Assembly: GCA_949388605.1 (NCBI GenBank)
Contig: CASKJV010000019.1
Coordinates: forward strand, 1-36,005
Length of the DNA: 36,005 nucleotides
DNA from: an uncultured Clostridia bacterium
GTDB taxonomy: Bacteria > Bacillota > Clostridia > TANB77 > CAG-508
Direction: 5' to 3'
This document shows, in pieces, positions 14,850 through 23,147 of the stretch (position 1 is its first letter; every line of letters starts with the position of its first letter). A model generated the notes under the pieces. The model did no database searches and was not told the origin of the DNA. It was given only the letters and a program-made list of their open reading frames with translations. The translations under genes were made by a program, and so were the position numbers.

Positions 14850-16190
14850 ATGAAACGTTTTAAATTTTTCATATTTAATACATCTTTTCTTATAATAACA
14901 TCATTAATTTTTAGAGCAATTGACATATATTTTACAGCTTATATTTCTCAAAGAATTGGTTCTGAAATGGTAGGAATTTATCAGTTAGTTATGACAGTAT
15001 ACCTATTTGGAATTACTCTTGCAACTTCTGGAATAAATTTAGCTGTAACCCGTGTAATATCTGAAGAACTGGCTCTAGATAATATTGGTGGAATAAAAAA
15101 AGTAATGAAAAGATGTATTTTTATAACTTTAATTACTAGCATTTCTACTAGTTTGATTTTTTTTGTAAATTCTGATTTTATAGTAACTAAATGTCTTCAT
15201 AATAAAGTAGATAAATCTGTAATATATCTTTTTTCCTTAGCATTACCCTTAATTTCAATGTCTTCTGCAATTTCTGGATATTTAGCTGGAGTACGTAGAA
15301 TTTATAAAAATGCTATAGGTCAATTTATTGAACATGTTGCCAAAGTCTTTATTAGTGCATTTTTAATTAGTTTGTATTTGCCTTCTGGATTAAATTATGC
15401 TTGTTTTGCTTTAATTTTAGGAGATTTAATTTCAGAAATAATTTCTTTTATATTTATATACATAGTATATTTATTTGATAAAAATAAATATAGCGATTAT
15501 CCCGAAATTGCAACTAATAATAACTATACTCATAAAATATTACGAATTTCAATTCCTATTGCAATTACTTCGTATATTAGATCTGGACTATCTACTTTTA
15601 AGCAATTAATTATTCCATCTAGTTTAGAAAAAAGTGGTATACATTGTAGTGAATCTCTTTCAAAATATGGAATAATAAATGGAATGGCTCTTCCTGTTAT
15701 AATGTTTCCCGATATTCTAGTAAAATCATTTGCAAGTTTATTAATACCAGAATTTTCAAGATATCATGCAAAAAAAGATTATAAAAGAACTAAGCAAATG
15801 ACAACATTATTACTTATTACAATTTTAGGAGCATCTGTTCTATTAAGTATATTTTTATTCGTTTTTTCAGATATCTTGGGTAATTTACTGTATAAAGATT
15901 CAAATGTTGGCTACTATATAAAAATATTTGCACCTCTTGCAACTTTAATATATGTAGATACAGTAGTTGATAGTGTTTTACGTGGTTTAGATGCACAAGT
16001 TGGAGTAATGATTATAAATATTTGTGATTTAGTAATAAGTACTAGTTTTATATATTTCTGTGTTCCAAAACTTGGATTATTAGGATATATTTTAGCTATT
16101 TATATAAGTGAAACTTTAAATTTTATAGTTAGTTTATTCCAATTAATAAAAATTGTATATATGGAAAAAAAACAAAAAAGCGAATTTTAA
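14850..16190 (+). CDS. SpoVB-like polysaccharide/lipid flippase (MOP superfamily)
   Basis: The 446-residue protein is an integral membrane protein with about 12-14 helices and the MOP (MATE/oligosaccharidyl-lipid flippase) layout. Family-like blocks are RAIDIYFTAYISQRIGSEMV (about 22-41), SGINLAVTRVISEE (about 66-79), ISGYLAGVRRIYKNAIGQFI and PVIMFPDILVKSFASLLIPE. SpoVB proteins are thought to move lipid-linked precursors across the membrane during cortex synthesis, and the sporulation genes in this stretch support that assignment over a housekeeping MurJ. The start has AAAAAGGTGG. Transcription ends at the strong terminator at 16355-16396, with copy C of the hairpin element before it. Paralogues of SpoVB are common in clostridia, so I give no symbol. 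Confidence 0.85.
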   Translation: MKRFKFFIFNTSFLIITSLIFRAIDIYFTAYISQRIGSEMVGIYQLVMTVYLFGITLATSGINLAVTRVISEELALDNIGGIKKVMKRCIFITLITSISTSLIFFVNSDFIVTKCLHNKVDKSVIYLFSLALPLISMSSAISGYLAGVRRIYKNAIGQFIEHVAKVFISAFLISLYLPSGLNYACFALILGDLISEIISFIFIYIVYLFDKNKYSDYPEIATNNNYTHKILRISIPIAITSYIRSGLSTFKQLIIPSSLEKSGIHCSESLSKYGIINGMALPVIMFPDILVKSFASLLIPEFSRYHAKKDYKRTKQMTTLLLITILGASVLLSIFLFVFSDILGNLLYKDSNVGYYIKIFAPLATLIYVDTVVDSVLRGLDAQVGVMIINICDLVISTSFIYFCVPKLGLLGYILAIYISETLNFIVSLFQLIKIVYMEKKQKSEF

Positions 16191-16283
16191 AGCACAAAAG
16201 CATTTAAATGTCTCTTTTTGTAAAAAGTACATATCAATTTGGTGTGTGAAATTTTTGGATTTATATAAAAATTAATGGCTTGT

Positions 16284-16353
16284 AAAATTGTGTGCAATAT
16301 TTCCTGAAAGGTTTCTATAATAGGAAGTTTGGAGAACTTTCCTATTATAGAAA
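16284..16353. repeat. Copy C of the intergenic hairpin element
   Basis: The box AAAATTGTGTGCAA (16284-16297), identical to that of copy B, is followed 14 bases later by a hairpin at 16312-16353: left arm TTTCTATAATAGGAAGTT, loop TGGAG, right arm AACTTTCCTATTATAGAAA with one extra base. The outer stem resembles copy A, and here the mid-stem pair is A-T. It abuts a separate terminator. Confidence 0.75.
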
Positions 16354-16354
16354 A

Positions 16355-16396
16355 AAAGTGAGATTCAAGTTATAGTTTTAACTTGAATCTCACTTT
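16355..16396. terminator. Perfect terminator between convergent flippase and DHH genes
   Basis: AAAGTGAGATTCAAGTTA pairs with TAACTTGAATCTCACTTT over 18 bases with a 6-base loop. T-rich and A-rich flanks serve both strands. Confidence 0.85.
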
Positions 16397-16440
16397 GGCA
16401 TTTTTTAATAATGTTAGTTATTATTCTATTTTATACATGT

Positions 16441-17346
16441 TTAATTTGTCTCTGATTGTTTTATAATCTCTTTTCTAAGCCATACATCTTCACATTCCAA
16501 ATAATATTGATTTATATTCCCATTTAATAAATTTTTGATATCTTGTAATACTAAATCATTTGAAGCTATAATATAACTTTTTCCTTCTTCTAAGCATATT
16601 AAATTTAATATCCAGTTATTTCCAAAATTGTTTAAAGTATCAAATATCAGTTTTTTCTTATCTAATATGTTATTCTTGTTCCATACTGCTAATTGAGAAA
16701 AAACATTTGGTAATTTTTTACTTACTATACCAATTTTAGTATCATTTTCTAAAGCTTTTTTTAAATCTCTTTCTATAATTTCTTGGCACTGTAAAAAATA
16801 TTTACTAGCATAATTTTCTGAATCTTCTATAATCTTTTCTAACTTTTGATATGCAATTATATCTCTATTGTTTGTTACCTTTGCTTTAAAATTTAATGTA
16901 TTATCTAAAATTGCTGACATCATTAAATAAGCAATATCTTTCGTTATTTTATCTTGTAAATTTTCTTTTTCATATAATTCAAAAATTATTGTTACAACAG
17001 AACCTATAAATTCTATCTTTGAATTATTCCCTAATCTTTGTTTCCAATAATCTTCAAAACCAGTATGGTGGTCTATTACTTCTGTAATTTTATTTTCTTT
17101 TACAATATTATCAAAAAAATTTTTATCTGATACATCAATTATAATAAATTCATCATCTTCTGTTGGTTTATATTTATTCAATTTTATATCTAATTCTAAT
17201 AATTTTTTGGTAATGCTTTCATTTAGTTTTGCTGTACTAACTGCTTTGCTTTGTATTCCTTTAAGATTTAATAAATAACTATATGATATGCAACCTGCAT
17301 AAGCATCAATATCTATGTATCTACTTCCAGATGTTACAATTTTCAT
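16441..17346 (-). CDS. DHH-family phosphoesterase (exopolyphosphatase / class II pyrophosphatase-like)
   Basis: The 301-residue protein has the DHH motif set: motif I RYIDIDAYA (Asp12, Asp14), motif II FIIIDVSD (Asp71), motif III VIDHHTG (Asp92-His93-His94) and motif IV MMSAILDNT (Asp about 157). These bind two Mn or Mg ions in polyphosphatases, class II inorganic pyrophosphatases and related enzymes. The spacing and a C-terminal DHHA2-like region resemble PPX1/PpaC more than RecJ or NrnA. Motif I lacks the usual leading His-x-x-Pro (SGSRYIDID here), so it is not a canonical PpaC. Substrate unknown. GAAGGAA precedes the ATG. It ends at the shared terminator. Confidence 0.8.
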   Translation of the reverse strand: MKIVTSGSRYIDIDAYAGCISYSYLLNLKGIQSKAVSTAKLNESITKKLLELDIKLNKYKPTEDDEFIIIDVSDKNFFDNIVKENKITEVIDHHTGFEDYWKQRLGNNSKIEFIGSVVTIIFELYEKENLQDKITKDIAYLMMSAILDNTLNFKAKVTNNRDIIAYQKLEKIIEDSENYASKYFLQCQEIIERDLKKALENDTKIGIVSKKLPNVFSQLAVWNKNNILDKKKLIFDTLNNFGNNWILNLICLEEGKSYIIASNDLVLQDIKNLLNGNINQYYLECEDVWLRKEIIKQSETN

Positions 17347-17584
17347 CTAAAATTCCTTCTTTCCTTAATTTTATAATTCTCTTAATATTTTTGATAAATT
17401 GTAAAATTATTAAAATCTTATATATTTTTTCATATTTTAGCATAATTTTTATAATTATACAAGCAACATCAATACTTAATTATAAATGTTTTCTAATTAA
17501 AAATACACCGAAGTATATCACTCCACATATGTAATTATTTATATATAGTGATTAAAGCTCTTATATAAATAATTTGATATAATT

Positions 17585-18281
17585 TTACTCTATAAAATTA
17601 AATGTTTCCTCTGGGTTTTCCATTCCTTCTAAATTATAATATGTGTCTGGAACTTCTCCTACAATAATTCCTTCCGTAATCAAAATTTCTGTATTAATTT
17701 CTTTTCTAAAAGTATCGAATGGTGTTAAAATTCCAACTCTAGATTTAATATCCAAATATATTTTATGATGAGTTTGATTAATACCAATTGCACTAAATTC
17801 TGTTCTAGTAGTTGCTTCTATACTTCCAGCACTTTCAAGTTCCACTTCAAAACTTGGTTCTAAATTTTTTAAAATACTAATTCCGACTAACACTTCCCAT
17901 ATTAATAAAAACATTAATTCTAGGCATTTTATCAAATTCTTTTTGAATATTAGAAATAATATTTGTAACAATGTCATTAATACAAATAGAATCAGCTCTT
18001 ATAAATGTAATTCTTCCATCTTGATCCTTTTCAATATTTATTAACTTATCATAAGAATAATTCCTCATAACTTTATTAACTTCATCATTAACTATTTTAG
18101 TTCCTTTAGAAGAAGCTGATGTTTCACATGTTGCTTTAAAAACAGGATATGCTGTATAGCAAAATATTATCAAACTTAAAATAATAGTAAAAAATAAAAT
18201 TAGCATAATAGCTTTAATACTATTTAATTCTTTCAAATTAGGAAGCTTAATCGTTCTTCTCGAATATAAATTGCCTCTCAC
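17585..18281 (-). pseudogene. yunB: Sporulation protein YunB, broken by a one-base insertion
   Basis: Two overlapping frames together give a complete YunB, a membrane-anchored sporulation protein under mother-cell control. The first part (GTG at 18281, site AAAGGAG) holds a basic N terminus, one membrane helix (about 24-45) and the domain up to INVFINMGSVS. The second part carries the typical C-terminal block GISILKNLEPSFEVELESAG ... SAIGINQTHHKIYLDIKSRV ... IIVGEVPDTYYN. Removing the single G at 17885 on the + strand joins GSVS directly to GISILKN and gives about 231 residues, the normal length. So the break is a one-base insertion, either a true mutation or a sequencing or assembly error. 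It lies downstream of sipL, separated by a terminator. Confidence 0.85.
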
Positions 18282-18333
18282 ATTTCATCTCCTTTCTAAT
18301 TTTAAAAATAAAAGAAAACAATATATAATATTA

Positions 18334-18356
18334 GAAAAAGACGGTATTCCCGTCTT
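18334..18356 (-). terminator. Terminator overlapping the sipL stop codon
   Basis: On the minus strand AAGACGG-GAATA-CCGTCTT is followed by TTTCTAATATT. It starts within the TAA stop of sipL and separates sipL from yunB. Confidence 0.75.
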
Positions 18357-19827
18357 ATCTCATAATATATAATCTCTGTCCAATATCAACTTGGTTGTTC
18401 TCTAAATTGTTAAGTTTAATAATGTCTTCCATACAAACTTTAAATTTTTTAGCAATTTTCCAAATGCTATCTCCTGGTTTTACAAAATACATAAACATTT
18501 TATACTCGTTTTCCTCTTCTAATGGAGTAACTTCTATATTATCCATAATACTAATTTTTTTCAAACAACTATCTAATTGTTTTGCAGAAATTTCAATATC
18601 ACAATCTACATTTTCATTATTAATCGAGAATTGTTTTTTTATAACTTTAAATTCAAGATTACTTTGTTCTCCTTCAAATTTAACCATAAATGGTAAATCA
18701 ATATTCTTTACATTTAATCCATTTCTATTATCTGCTTCATAGTAGAACTCTAATTTTAATTCGCATTCATAGTTAGAATAATTTCCTGCTTGATTTATAT
18801 TAATAATATTTACTCTATATCTAACATCTAAAATATTTAAAACATCTTCTATCAGAACTTTTTCATTCATATTTACATTTTGACACTTCTCTTCTTTTGC
18901 CACTTGGACTAATATATCTTTTCTAGTAAAGTTAATATTATTTTTAGTGTCATACATATCTTGTATTATATCTAAATTTTTTCTTTGATAAGCTTCACAA
19001 GAAACATCAAAATCTACTTGGCAACTAATTGAATGCATTTCTTTTGAATTTACCTTAAATAACATATTCTTTATTGAATAGCTAATGTCACAAATATCTT
19101 GATCTGTAATATTATTAATATCTATAAAGCTCATTATTGGAATTTCAGCATTTGCTACTCCTATTTTATTATCTTCTGTTAAGAAAATTAATTTTACCTC
19201 AGCATCTGCTTTTGCTAAAACTTTATTATAGCTAATTTTATTTTCTAAATTTTTAATTTCTATATCTGCCTTTAATATTTCAGCAACTTCATAAGAATTG
19301 TCTACTGATATATCTTCTTTAATAGATGTTCTTACTCTGTTAACATCTATTAATGATTTTACTTCACAATTTTCTTTTAATACTTCCACATTTAATGTAT
19401 CTAAAGAATTTGGAATTTCAGCTTCCTCTTTTTCAAAAGCTTCTATCCTAATATTTACTTTCCCTGTGATTGAAATTTTTCTTTCATTTAATACTTTGGC
19501 TTCAATACTTTGTAATATAACTTCATGTTTAACATACGAATTTTCGTTCACACTACTATTTTCGATACTTTCAGAAAATGTTAATGTATTTTGAATACTT
19601 CTTGTTTCACCATTATCTGCTAAATATACAATATATGTATCAATGTTTCCATCAACCCTTACCCTTCCAGTATTCAAATCTTCCTTATAGACATATCCTA
19701 TACCATTTGTATTTATAACACTAACAATATCTGGCTTTATATCTGGAACAATAATGTCTCCATTTACTTCAATTGTTTTTGTTTCACTAAACAGCCTTTT
19801 ATTTATAACTACTATATTTTTCTCCAT
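18355..19827 (-). CDS. sipL: SPOCS-domain / LysM spore morphogenetic protein SipL
   Basis: SipL, the clostridial functional counterpart of SpoVID, tethers the spore coat to the forespore by binding SpoIVA. The 490-residue protein contains repeated DUF3794/SPOCS units, for example TIEVNGDIIVPDIKPDIVSV (17-36), followed by further copies around 150-260 and 290-430, and ends with a LysM domain (MYFVKPGDSIWKIAKKFKV ... IGQRLYIMR, about 446-490). That order and length match SipL of Clostridioides difficile. The ATG has AAGGAGG. It lies alone between two terminators, between veg and the broken yunB; SpoIIID, encoded nearby, is a mother-cell regulator active at the same stage. Confidence 0.9.
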   Translation of the reverse strand: MEKNIVVINKRLFSETKTIEVNGDIIVPDIKPDIVSVINTNGIGYVYKEDLNTGRVRVDGNIDTYIVYLADNGETRSIQNTLTFSESIENSSVNENSYVKHEVILQSIEAKVLNERKISITGKVNIRIEAFEKEEAEIPNSLDTLNVEVLKENCEVKSLIDVNRVRTSIKEDISVDNSYEVAEILKADIEIKNLENKISYNKVLAKADAEVKLIFLTEDNKIGVANAEIPIMSFIDINNITDQDICDISYSIKNMLFKVNSKEMHSISCQVDFDVSCEAYQRKNLDIIQDMYDTKNNINFTRKDILVQVAKEEKCQNVNMNEKVLIEDVLNILDVRYRVNIININQAGNYSNYECELKLEFYYEADNRNGLNVKNIDLPFMVKFEGEQSNLEFKVIKKQFSINNENVDCDIEISAKQLDSCLKKISIMDNIEVTPLEEENEYKMFMYFVKPGDSIWKIAKKFKVCMEDIIKLNNLENNQVDIGQRLYIMR

Positions 19828-19877
19828 AGAAAAAATCCTCCTTAATTGTTCTCTTTTTTACATTTATATGAGGATAA

Positions 19878-19908
19878 TAAAAAAAAATTCCTAATTTATT
19901 AGGAATTT
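19878..19908 (-). terminator. Terminator overlapping the veg stop codon
   Basis: On the minus strand AAAATTCCTAA-TAAA-TTAGGAATT runs into TTTTTTTTT. The left arm contains the last codons and the TAA stop of veg. Confidence 0.85.
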
Positions 19909-20219
19909 TCTATTGTAGCTACTGGAGCTTTTGTTTTTTTCACTTCTATTTGTGGCTGTACTAATGGTTCATAGTCTTCTCCATTGTACATACTTACTTC
20001 AACTGATCTAGTAAAAAGATCAGTATAATTGTATGAACCTACTCTATCAACATTTTCAAATTTTACTCTAAAATAACTTTGGTAAACATTTTCAATTATT
20101 GCTGATTTCTCTTGTGGTTTACTTCTTTTCCCTGGTGACTCTTTTATAATAATTTTTTGTCCTATGTTATTTCCAATACTTTTTCTTAAGTCTGCTATGT
20201 CTGATCTGTAAATTCCCAT
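19899..20219 (-). CDS. veg: Veg protein
   Basis: Veg is a small, highly expressed Firmicutes protein; in Bacillus subtilis it stimulates biofilm gene expression, apparently through the SinR circuit, and its biochemical activity is unknown. The product shows the family pattern SDIADLRKSIGNNIGQKI, KRSKPQEKSAIIENVYQSYF and the FSY/GSYNYTDLFTRSVEV block, and is 106 residues from the start I chose. I chose ATG 20219 (MGIYRSDI) since AGGTG lies 10 bases upstream and family members begin this way; the ATG at 20285 would add 22 residues of non-conserved sequence. A small structured region (20311-20337) precedes it. Transcription ends at the stop-overlapping terminator. Confidence 0.92.
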   Translation of the reverse strand: MGIYRSDIADLRKSIGNNIGQKIIIKESPGKRSKPQEKSAIIENVYQSYFRVKFENVDRVGSYNYTDLFTRSVEVSMYNGEDYEPLVQPQIEVKKTKAPVATIENS

Positions 20220-20310
20220 TTTCCAATCACCTACTTCTTTCGCTTTTGATGTATTTTTTATATCACAGCATTTATAAAAAGTCAAAAGTTATGAAGTTTT
20301 GTATTTCGGC

Positions 20311-20337
20311 TGTAAGCCTTAGGAATAAAGGATTACA
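20311..20337 (-). promoter_or_regulatory. Hairpin upstream of veg
   Basis: On the minus strand TGTAATCCTT and AAGGCTTACA pair with one mismatch around a short loop, about 90 bases before veg. Without a T tract it is more likely a 5' leader structure than a terminator for spoIIID, though either is possible. Confidence 0.35.
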
Positions 20338-20425
20338 TTCGTTATTTCACCTTTTTTATCTTTTAGATTACATGTTTATTTCATTTTTGTAACATTTTAT
20401 TTTACAATTATTTTGCCTTTCTATT

Positions 20426-20710
20426 CTAAAAAACTCTTCTCTTTAATTCATTGTCTTCATGTATATGACTATATTTTAATTTAGTTGCCATTCCCCCTCT
20501 AATATGTCTTTCTGCTTTATTCTTATCTAAAACTTTTCTAACATCCATTGCTAATGCGTAATTTATATTTAATAATCTCTGACTAACATCTTTATGAATA
20601 CTACTTTTACTAATCCCAAATTTTTTAGCAGCTCCTCTTACAGTATCTTCTGTTTCAATTATGTATTGTGCAACTTTTACAGCACGCTCTTCTATAGATA
20701 AATTTCTCAT
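20426..20710 (-). CDS. spoIIID: Sporulation transcriptional regulator SpoIIID
   Basis: SpoIIID is a small DNA-binding protein that activates and represses SigE-regulon genes in the mother cell. The 94-residue product has the characteristic start LSIEERAVKVAQYIIETEDT, the helix-turn-helix TVRGAAKKFGISKSSIHKDV (about 25-44), the RLLNINYALAMDVRKVL block and the basic HIRGGMATKLKY tail that contacts DNA. I start at ATG 20710 because GGAGG lies 11 bases upstream; the ATG at 20728 lies before that site. Upstream is a small inverted repeat (TGAATAC/GTATTCA, about 20726-20748). It proves a sporulation programme, since this regulator has no other known role. Confidence 0.96.
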   Translation of the reverse strand: MRNLSIEERAVKVAQYIIETEDTVRGAAKKFGISKSSIHKDVSQRLLNINYALAMDVRKVLDKNKAERHIRGGMATKLKYSHIHEDNELKRRVF

Positions 20711-20777
20711 AATAAAGAAAACCTCCAAATGAATACTTTTTTTAAAGTGTATTCACTTGAAGGTTGTATTAGAACTG

Positions 20778-21188
20778 TTAATATTCTTCAACTTTTACTA
20801 ATATTTTTTCTTCTTCTCCATATATTTTTTCAATTTCTAATTTAGTAATTTGATTATCATCTTTAAAAGCCATTTTATTTAGAGCATCTAAAATAATTTT
20901 TACAATATTATCTATATCTGGTTTTTTGGTTGGAGATATACTTCCTTTTAACATATTCTCTGCATTTTTTTTACTAGTATTTTTAGGTATTTTAAAATAT
21001 GCAACAATTTTTACAGAAACTCTATTTTCTAAAGGAATATATTTAGGGTATTTTATTTTAAAATATTGTTTTATTAGTTCTTCATAATCTTTAGTATTAG
21101 TTGGTGTATAAGCTTTACATGTATATGTATTTACCCTAGGTCTTGCTTTCCCCTTTATATCTCCTATAACTTCAAATTCATATACCAT
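20778..21188 (-). CDS. RusA-family Holliday junction resolvase
   Basis: RusA proteins are small dimeric nucleases that resolve Holliday junctions; most are phage-encoded. The 136-residue product matches the fold with FEVIGDIKGKARPRVNTYT at the N terminus and the catalytic Asp-rich block KPDIDNIVKIILDALN (about 94-109), followed by DDNQI; the conserved Asp residues there bind Mg. It lies between an S66 peptidase and spoIIID, in a housekeeping/sporulation context, with no other phage gene in the window. It could be a domesticated phage gene or a chromosomal resolvase. The AAAGGAG site is good. spoIIID starts 67 bases later. Confidence 0.88.
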   Translation of the reverse strand: MVYEFEVIGDIKGKARPRVNTYTCKAYTPTNTKDYEELIKQYFKIKYPKYIPLENRVSVKIVAYFKIPKNTSKKNAENMLKGSISPTKKPDIDNIVKIILDALNKMAFKDDNQITKLEIEKIYGEEEKILVKVEEY

Positions 21189-21221
21189 ATTTTACTCCTT
21201 TATTTGATTAAGGATATATAT

Positions 21222-22208
21222 TTATCCTTTTATTAATAATTTAATTTCTCCGTCTAGAGCCTCTAATTTTGCATATCCTCCTATTGGAAATGCAAATATT
21301 GGTGTTGTATGTCCAAAATCAGCTCCTGCAATTACTGGTATGTCTTTTAATTCGGGTTTATTTTTTATCATCTTAATCCATTTTTCTTTAGTCATATTAC
21401 AACTCTTTTGAGCTCTTCCTATTACTATTGCTTTTATATTTTTAAATTCTTTTGTATGAATTAATGATTGTAAATCTCTATCAAATTCCATTAAGTATAC
21501 TTTTTCTGCCATCTCGTCATCTTCTAAAAATAGAATTTTCCCTTCTATATTAGGCATATATTCTGTTCCCTGTAATAAATTAAGAGTACATAAATTTCCA
21601 CCCACAATATTTCCTTCTGCTTTTCCTTCGTTTATTATATACATTCCTTCGTTTTTAATAAACTCTCTATTTTCCTGATCCATAAACCACAGATCATCAC
21701 TCCATTCTTTTGAAGATTCTACTTCAATTTCTTCTGATTGTAAAAACATTTTCTTGAAGTACTCTAATTCATATTCAAAGCCTTTAAGCATCCCGAAACT
21801 TGAATAATGTGGTCCAGAATATGTTACCAACCCTGTTTTTGCATGTATTGCATTGGAAATAGCTGTTATATCTGAAAATCCACAAAATATTTTTGGGTTT
21901 TCTTTAATTAGTTCATAATCTATATAATCTAGAATTTGATTAGAATTAAATCCACCAATTACAGTTAAAATTGCCTTAACATTTTTATCTCTAAATGCTT
22001 CATTTAAATCTTCTACTCTATGTTCTACAGATGTACACATATAATCTTCATCAGCTTCCATTACATATTTTCCAAATGTAACTTTTAACCCTAATGCTTC
22101 TAATCTTTCTGTTGCTATTTTCTTGCAATCTTCCCCTAATATTACCATACTTCTTGATGGTGCAATAATTCTAACTTCATCTCCTGGATTTAGTTTTTCT
22201 GGTATCAT
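21222..22208 (-). CDS. S66-family serine peptidase (LD-carboxypeptidase / MccF-like)
   Basis: The 328-residue protein has the S66 layout: start EVRIIAPSRSM, the nucleophile elbow CGFSDITAI with Ser112, a Glu in LFLEDDEMAEK (about 229) and the His in GADFGHTTPI (about 303). S66 members either cleave the tetrapeptide stem L,D-bond in cytoplasmic peptidoglycan recycling (LdcA) or detoxify microcin C-like acyl-adenylates (MccF). The insert around 155-185 (SSKEWSDDLWFMDQEN) resembles MccF-type proteins, but the role cannot be settled from sequence. The site AAAGGAG lies 12 bases before the ATG. It is downstream of, but separated by a terminator from, the zinc transporter operon. Confidence 0.88.
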   Translation of the reverse strand: MIPEKLNPGDEVRIIAPSRSMVILGEDCKKIATERLEALGLKVTFGKYVMEADEDYMCTSVEHRVEDLNEAFRDKNVKAILTVIGGFNSNQILDYIDYELIKENPKIFCGFSDITAISNAIHAKTGLVTYSGPHYSSFGMLKGFEYELEYFKKMFLQSEEIEVESSKEWSDDLWFMDQENREFIKNEGMYIINEGKAEGNIVGGNLCTLNLLQGTEYMPNIEGKILFLEDDEMAEKVYLMEFDRDLQSLIHTKEFKNIKAIVIGRAQKSCNMTKEKWIKMIKNKPELKDIPVIAGADFGHTTPIFAFPIGGYAKLEALDGEIKLLIKG

Positions 22209-22249
22209 TAAAAATCACTCTCCTTTACATTGTTCATTATAACACTAAG

Positions 22250-22295
22250 TAATAAAAAAACAACTAGGAATGAAATTTTAATGTTCATTCCTAGT
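22250..22295 (-). terminator. Terminator of the zinc-type ABC transporter operon
   Basis: ACTAGGAATGAA (22263-22274) pairs perfectly with TTCATTCCTAGT (22284-22295), and on the minus strand is followed by TGTTTTTTTATT. Confidence 0.88.
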
Positions 22296-22330
22296 AATAA
22301 TTTTAAACTATATCATATATAACGAATTAA

Positions 22331-23146
22331 TCATATTCTTGCTAGCTTACAACATATTGAACTTATTGCTAAAAGTATTATATATACTAAAACGATTCCA
22401 GCTCCAGTTGGCATATTTAAAAAGAAAGACACAAATATTCCTATTAAAAAACATAGTATTGATGTTAGTCCAGACATTACAACAAGTCCTTTAAAGCTTG
22501 TTGTGAATTTTTTTGATATAATTGCAGGAAATACAATTAAACTAGATATAAGTAATGTTCCCATCATTCTCATACCAACAACAACTACTAAAGCTGTTAT
22601 TAATGCAATTAGAAATTGATATACTGAAACATTTATTCCTGAAGCTTTGGCATATTTCTCGTCAAAAGTTATTAAAAATAATCTATTATAAAAAATTATA
22701 TATATTACACTTGATAAAATTGTAAGAATTATACTTAAAATAACATCTGATTTTGTCATTGTTAAAATACTTCCAAACATATAATTATAACTATCTGTTC
22801 CAAAACCACTTGTAAATGCTGTAATAATTACTCCTATTGCTAATGCACCTGTTGCAACTAATGCAATTATAATATCTGCAGATTCTCCTTTTTTTTGGCT
22901 TATAAACATTATAATTATTGCAGCAACAATTACTATTGGAATAGAAACTGCAATTGGTGGTAAATTACATGCTACTGCTAAACATAAAGCAGCAAATCCT
23001 ACTTCTCCCAGTCCATGTCCAATCATAGAATAATTCTTTAAAGTAAGTATTACTCCAATTAGTGCTGCCGAAAAAGATATTGCTATTCCACAAAGAATTG
23101 CTCTTTGCATAAATGCATAAGATAACAAATTTATTATTTCGTTCAT
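22331..23146 (-). CDS. znuB: Metal (probably zinc) ABC transporter permease, ZnuB family
   Basis: This is the integral membrane subunit of a ZnuABC/AdcABC-type importer. From ATG 23146 it has 271 residues and about eight to nine helices, including the family's block LKNYSMIGHGLGEVGFAALC (about 35-54) and VVVVGMRMMGTLLISSLIVF. I chose 23146 because AAAGGA lies 8 bases upstream and the start is one base after the ATPase stop; the earlier ATG at 23182 lies inside that gene. The pair is therefore tightly coupled. The operon ends at the terminator at 22250-22295. Mn or Fe cannot be excluded, but the His-rich binding protein favours zinc. Confidence 0.9.
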   Translation of the reverse strand: MNEIINLLSYAFMQRAILCGIAISFSAALIGVILTLKNYSMIGHGLGEVGFAALCLAVACNLPPIAVSIPIVIVAAIIIMFISQKKGESADIIIALVATGALAIGVIITAFTSGFGTDSYNYMFGSILTMTKSDVILSIILTILSSVIYIIFYNRLFLITFDEKYAKASGINVSVYQFLIALITALVVVVGMRMMGTLLISSLIVFPAIISKKFTTSFKGLVVMSGLTSILCFLIGIFVSFFLNMPTGAGIVLVYIILLAISSICCKLARI

Positions 23147-23147
23147 T

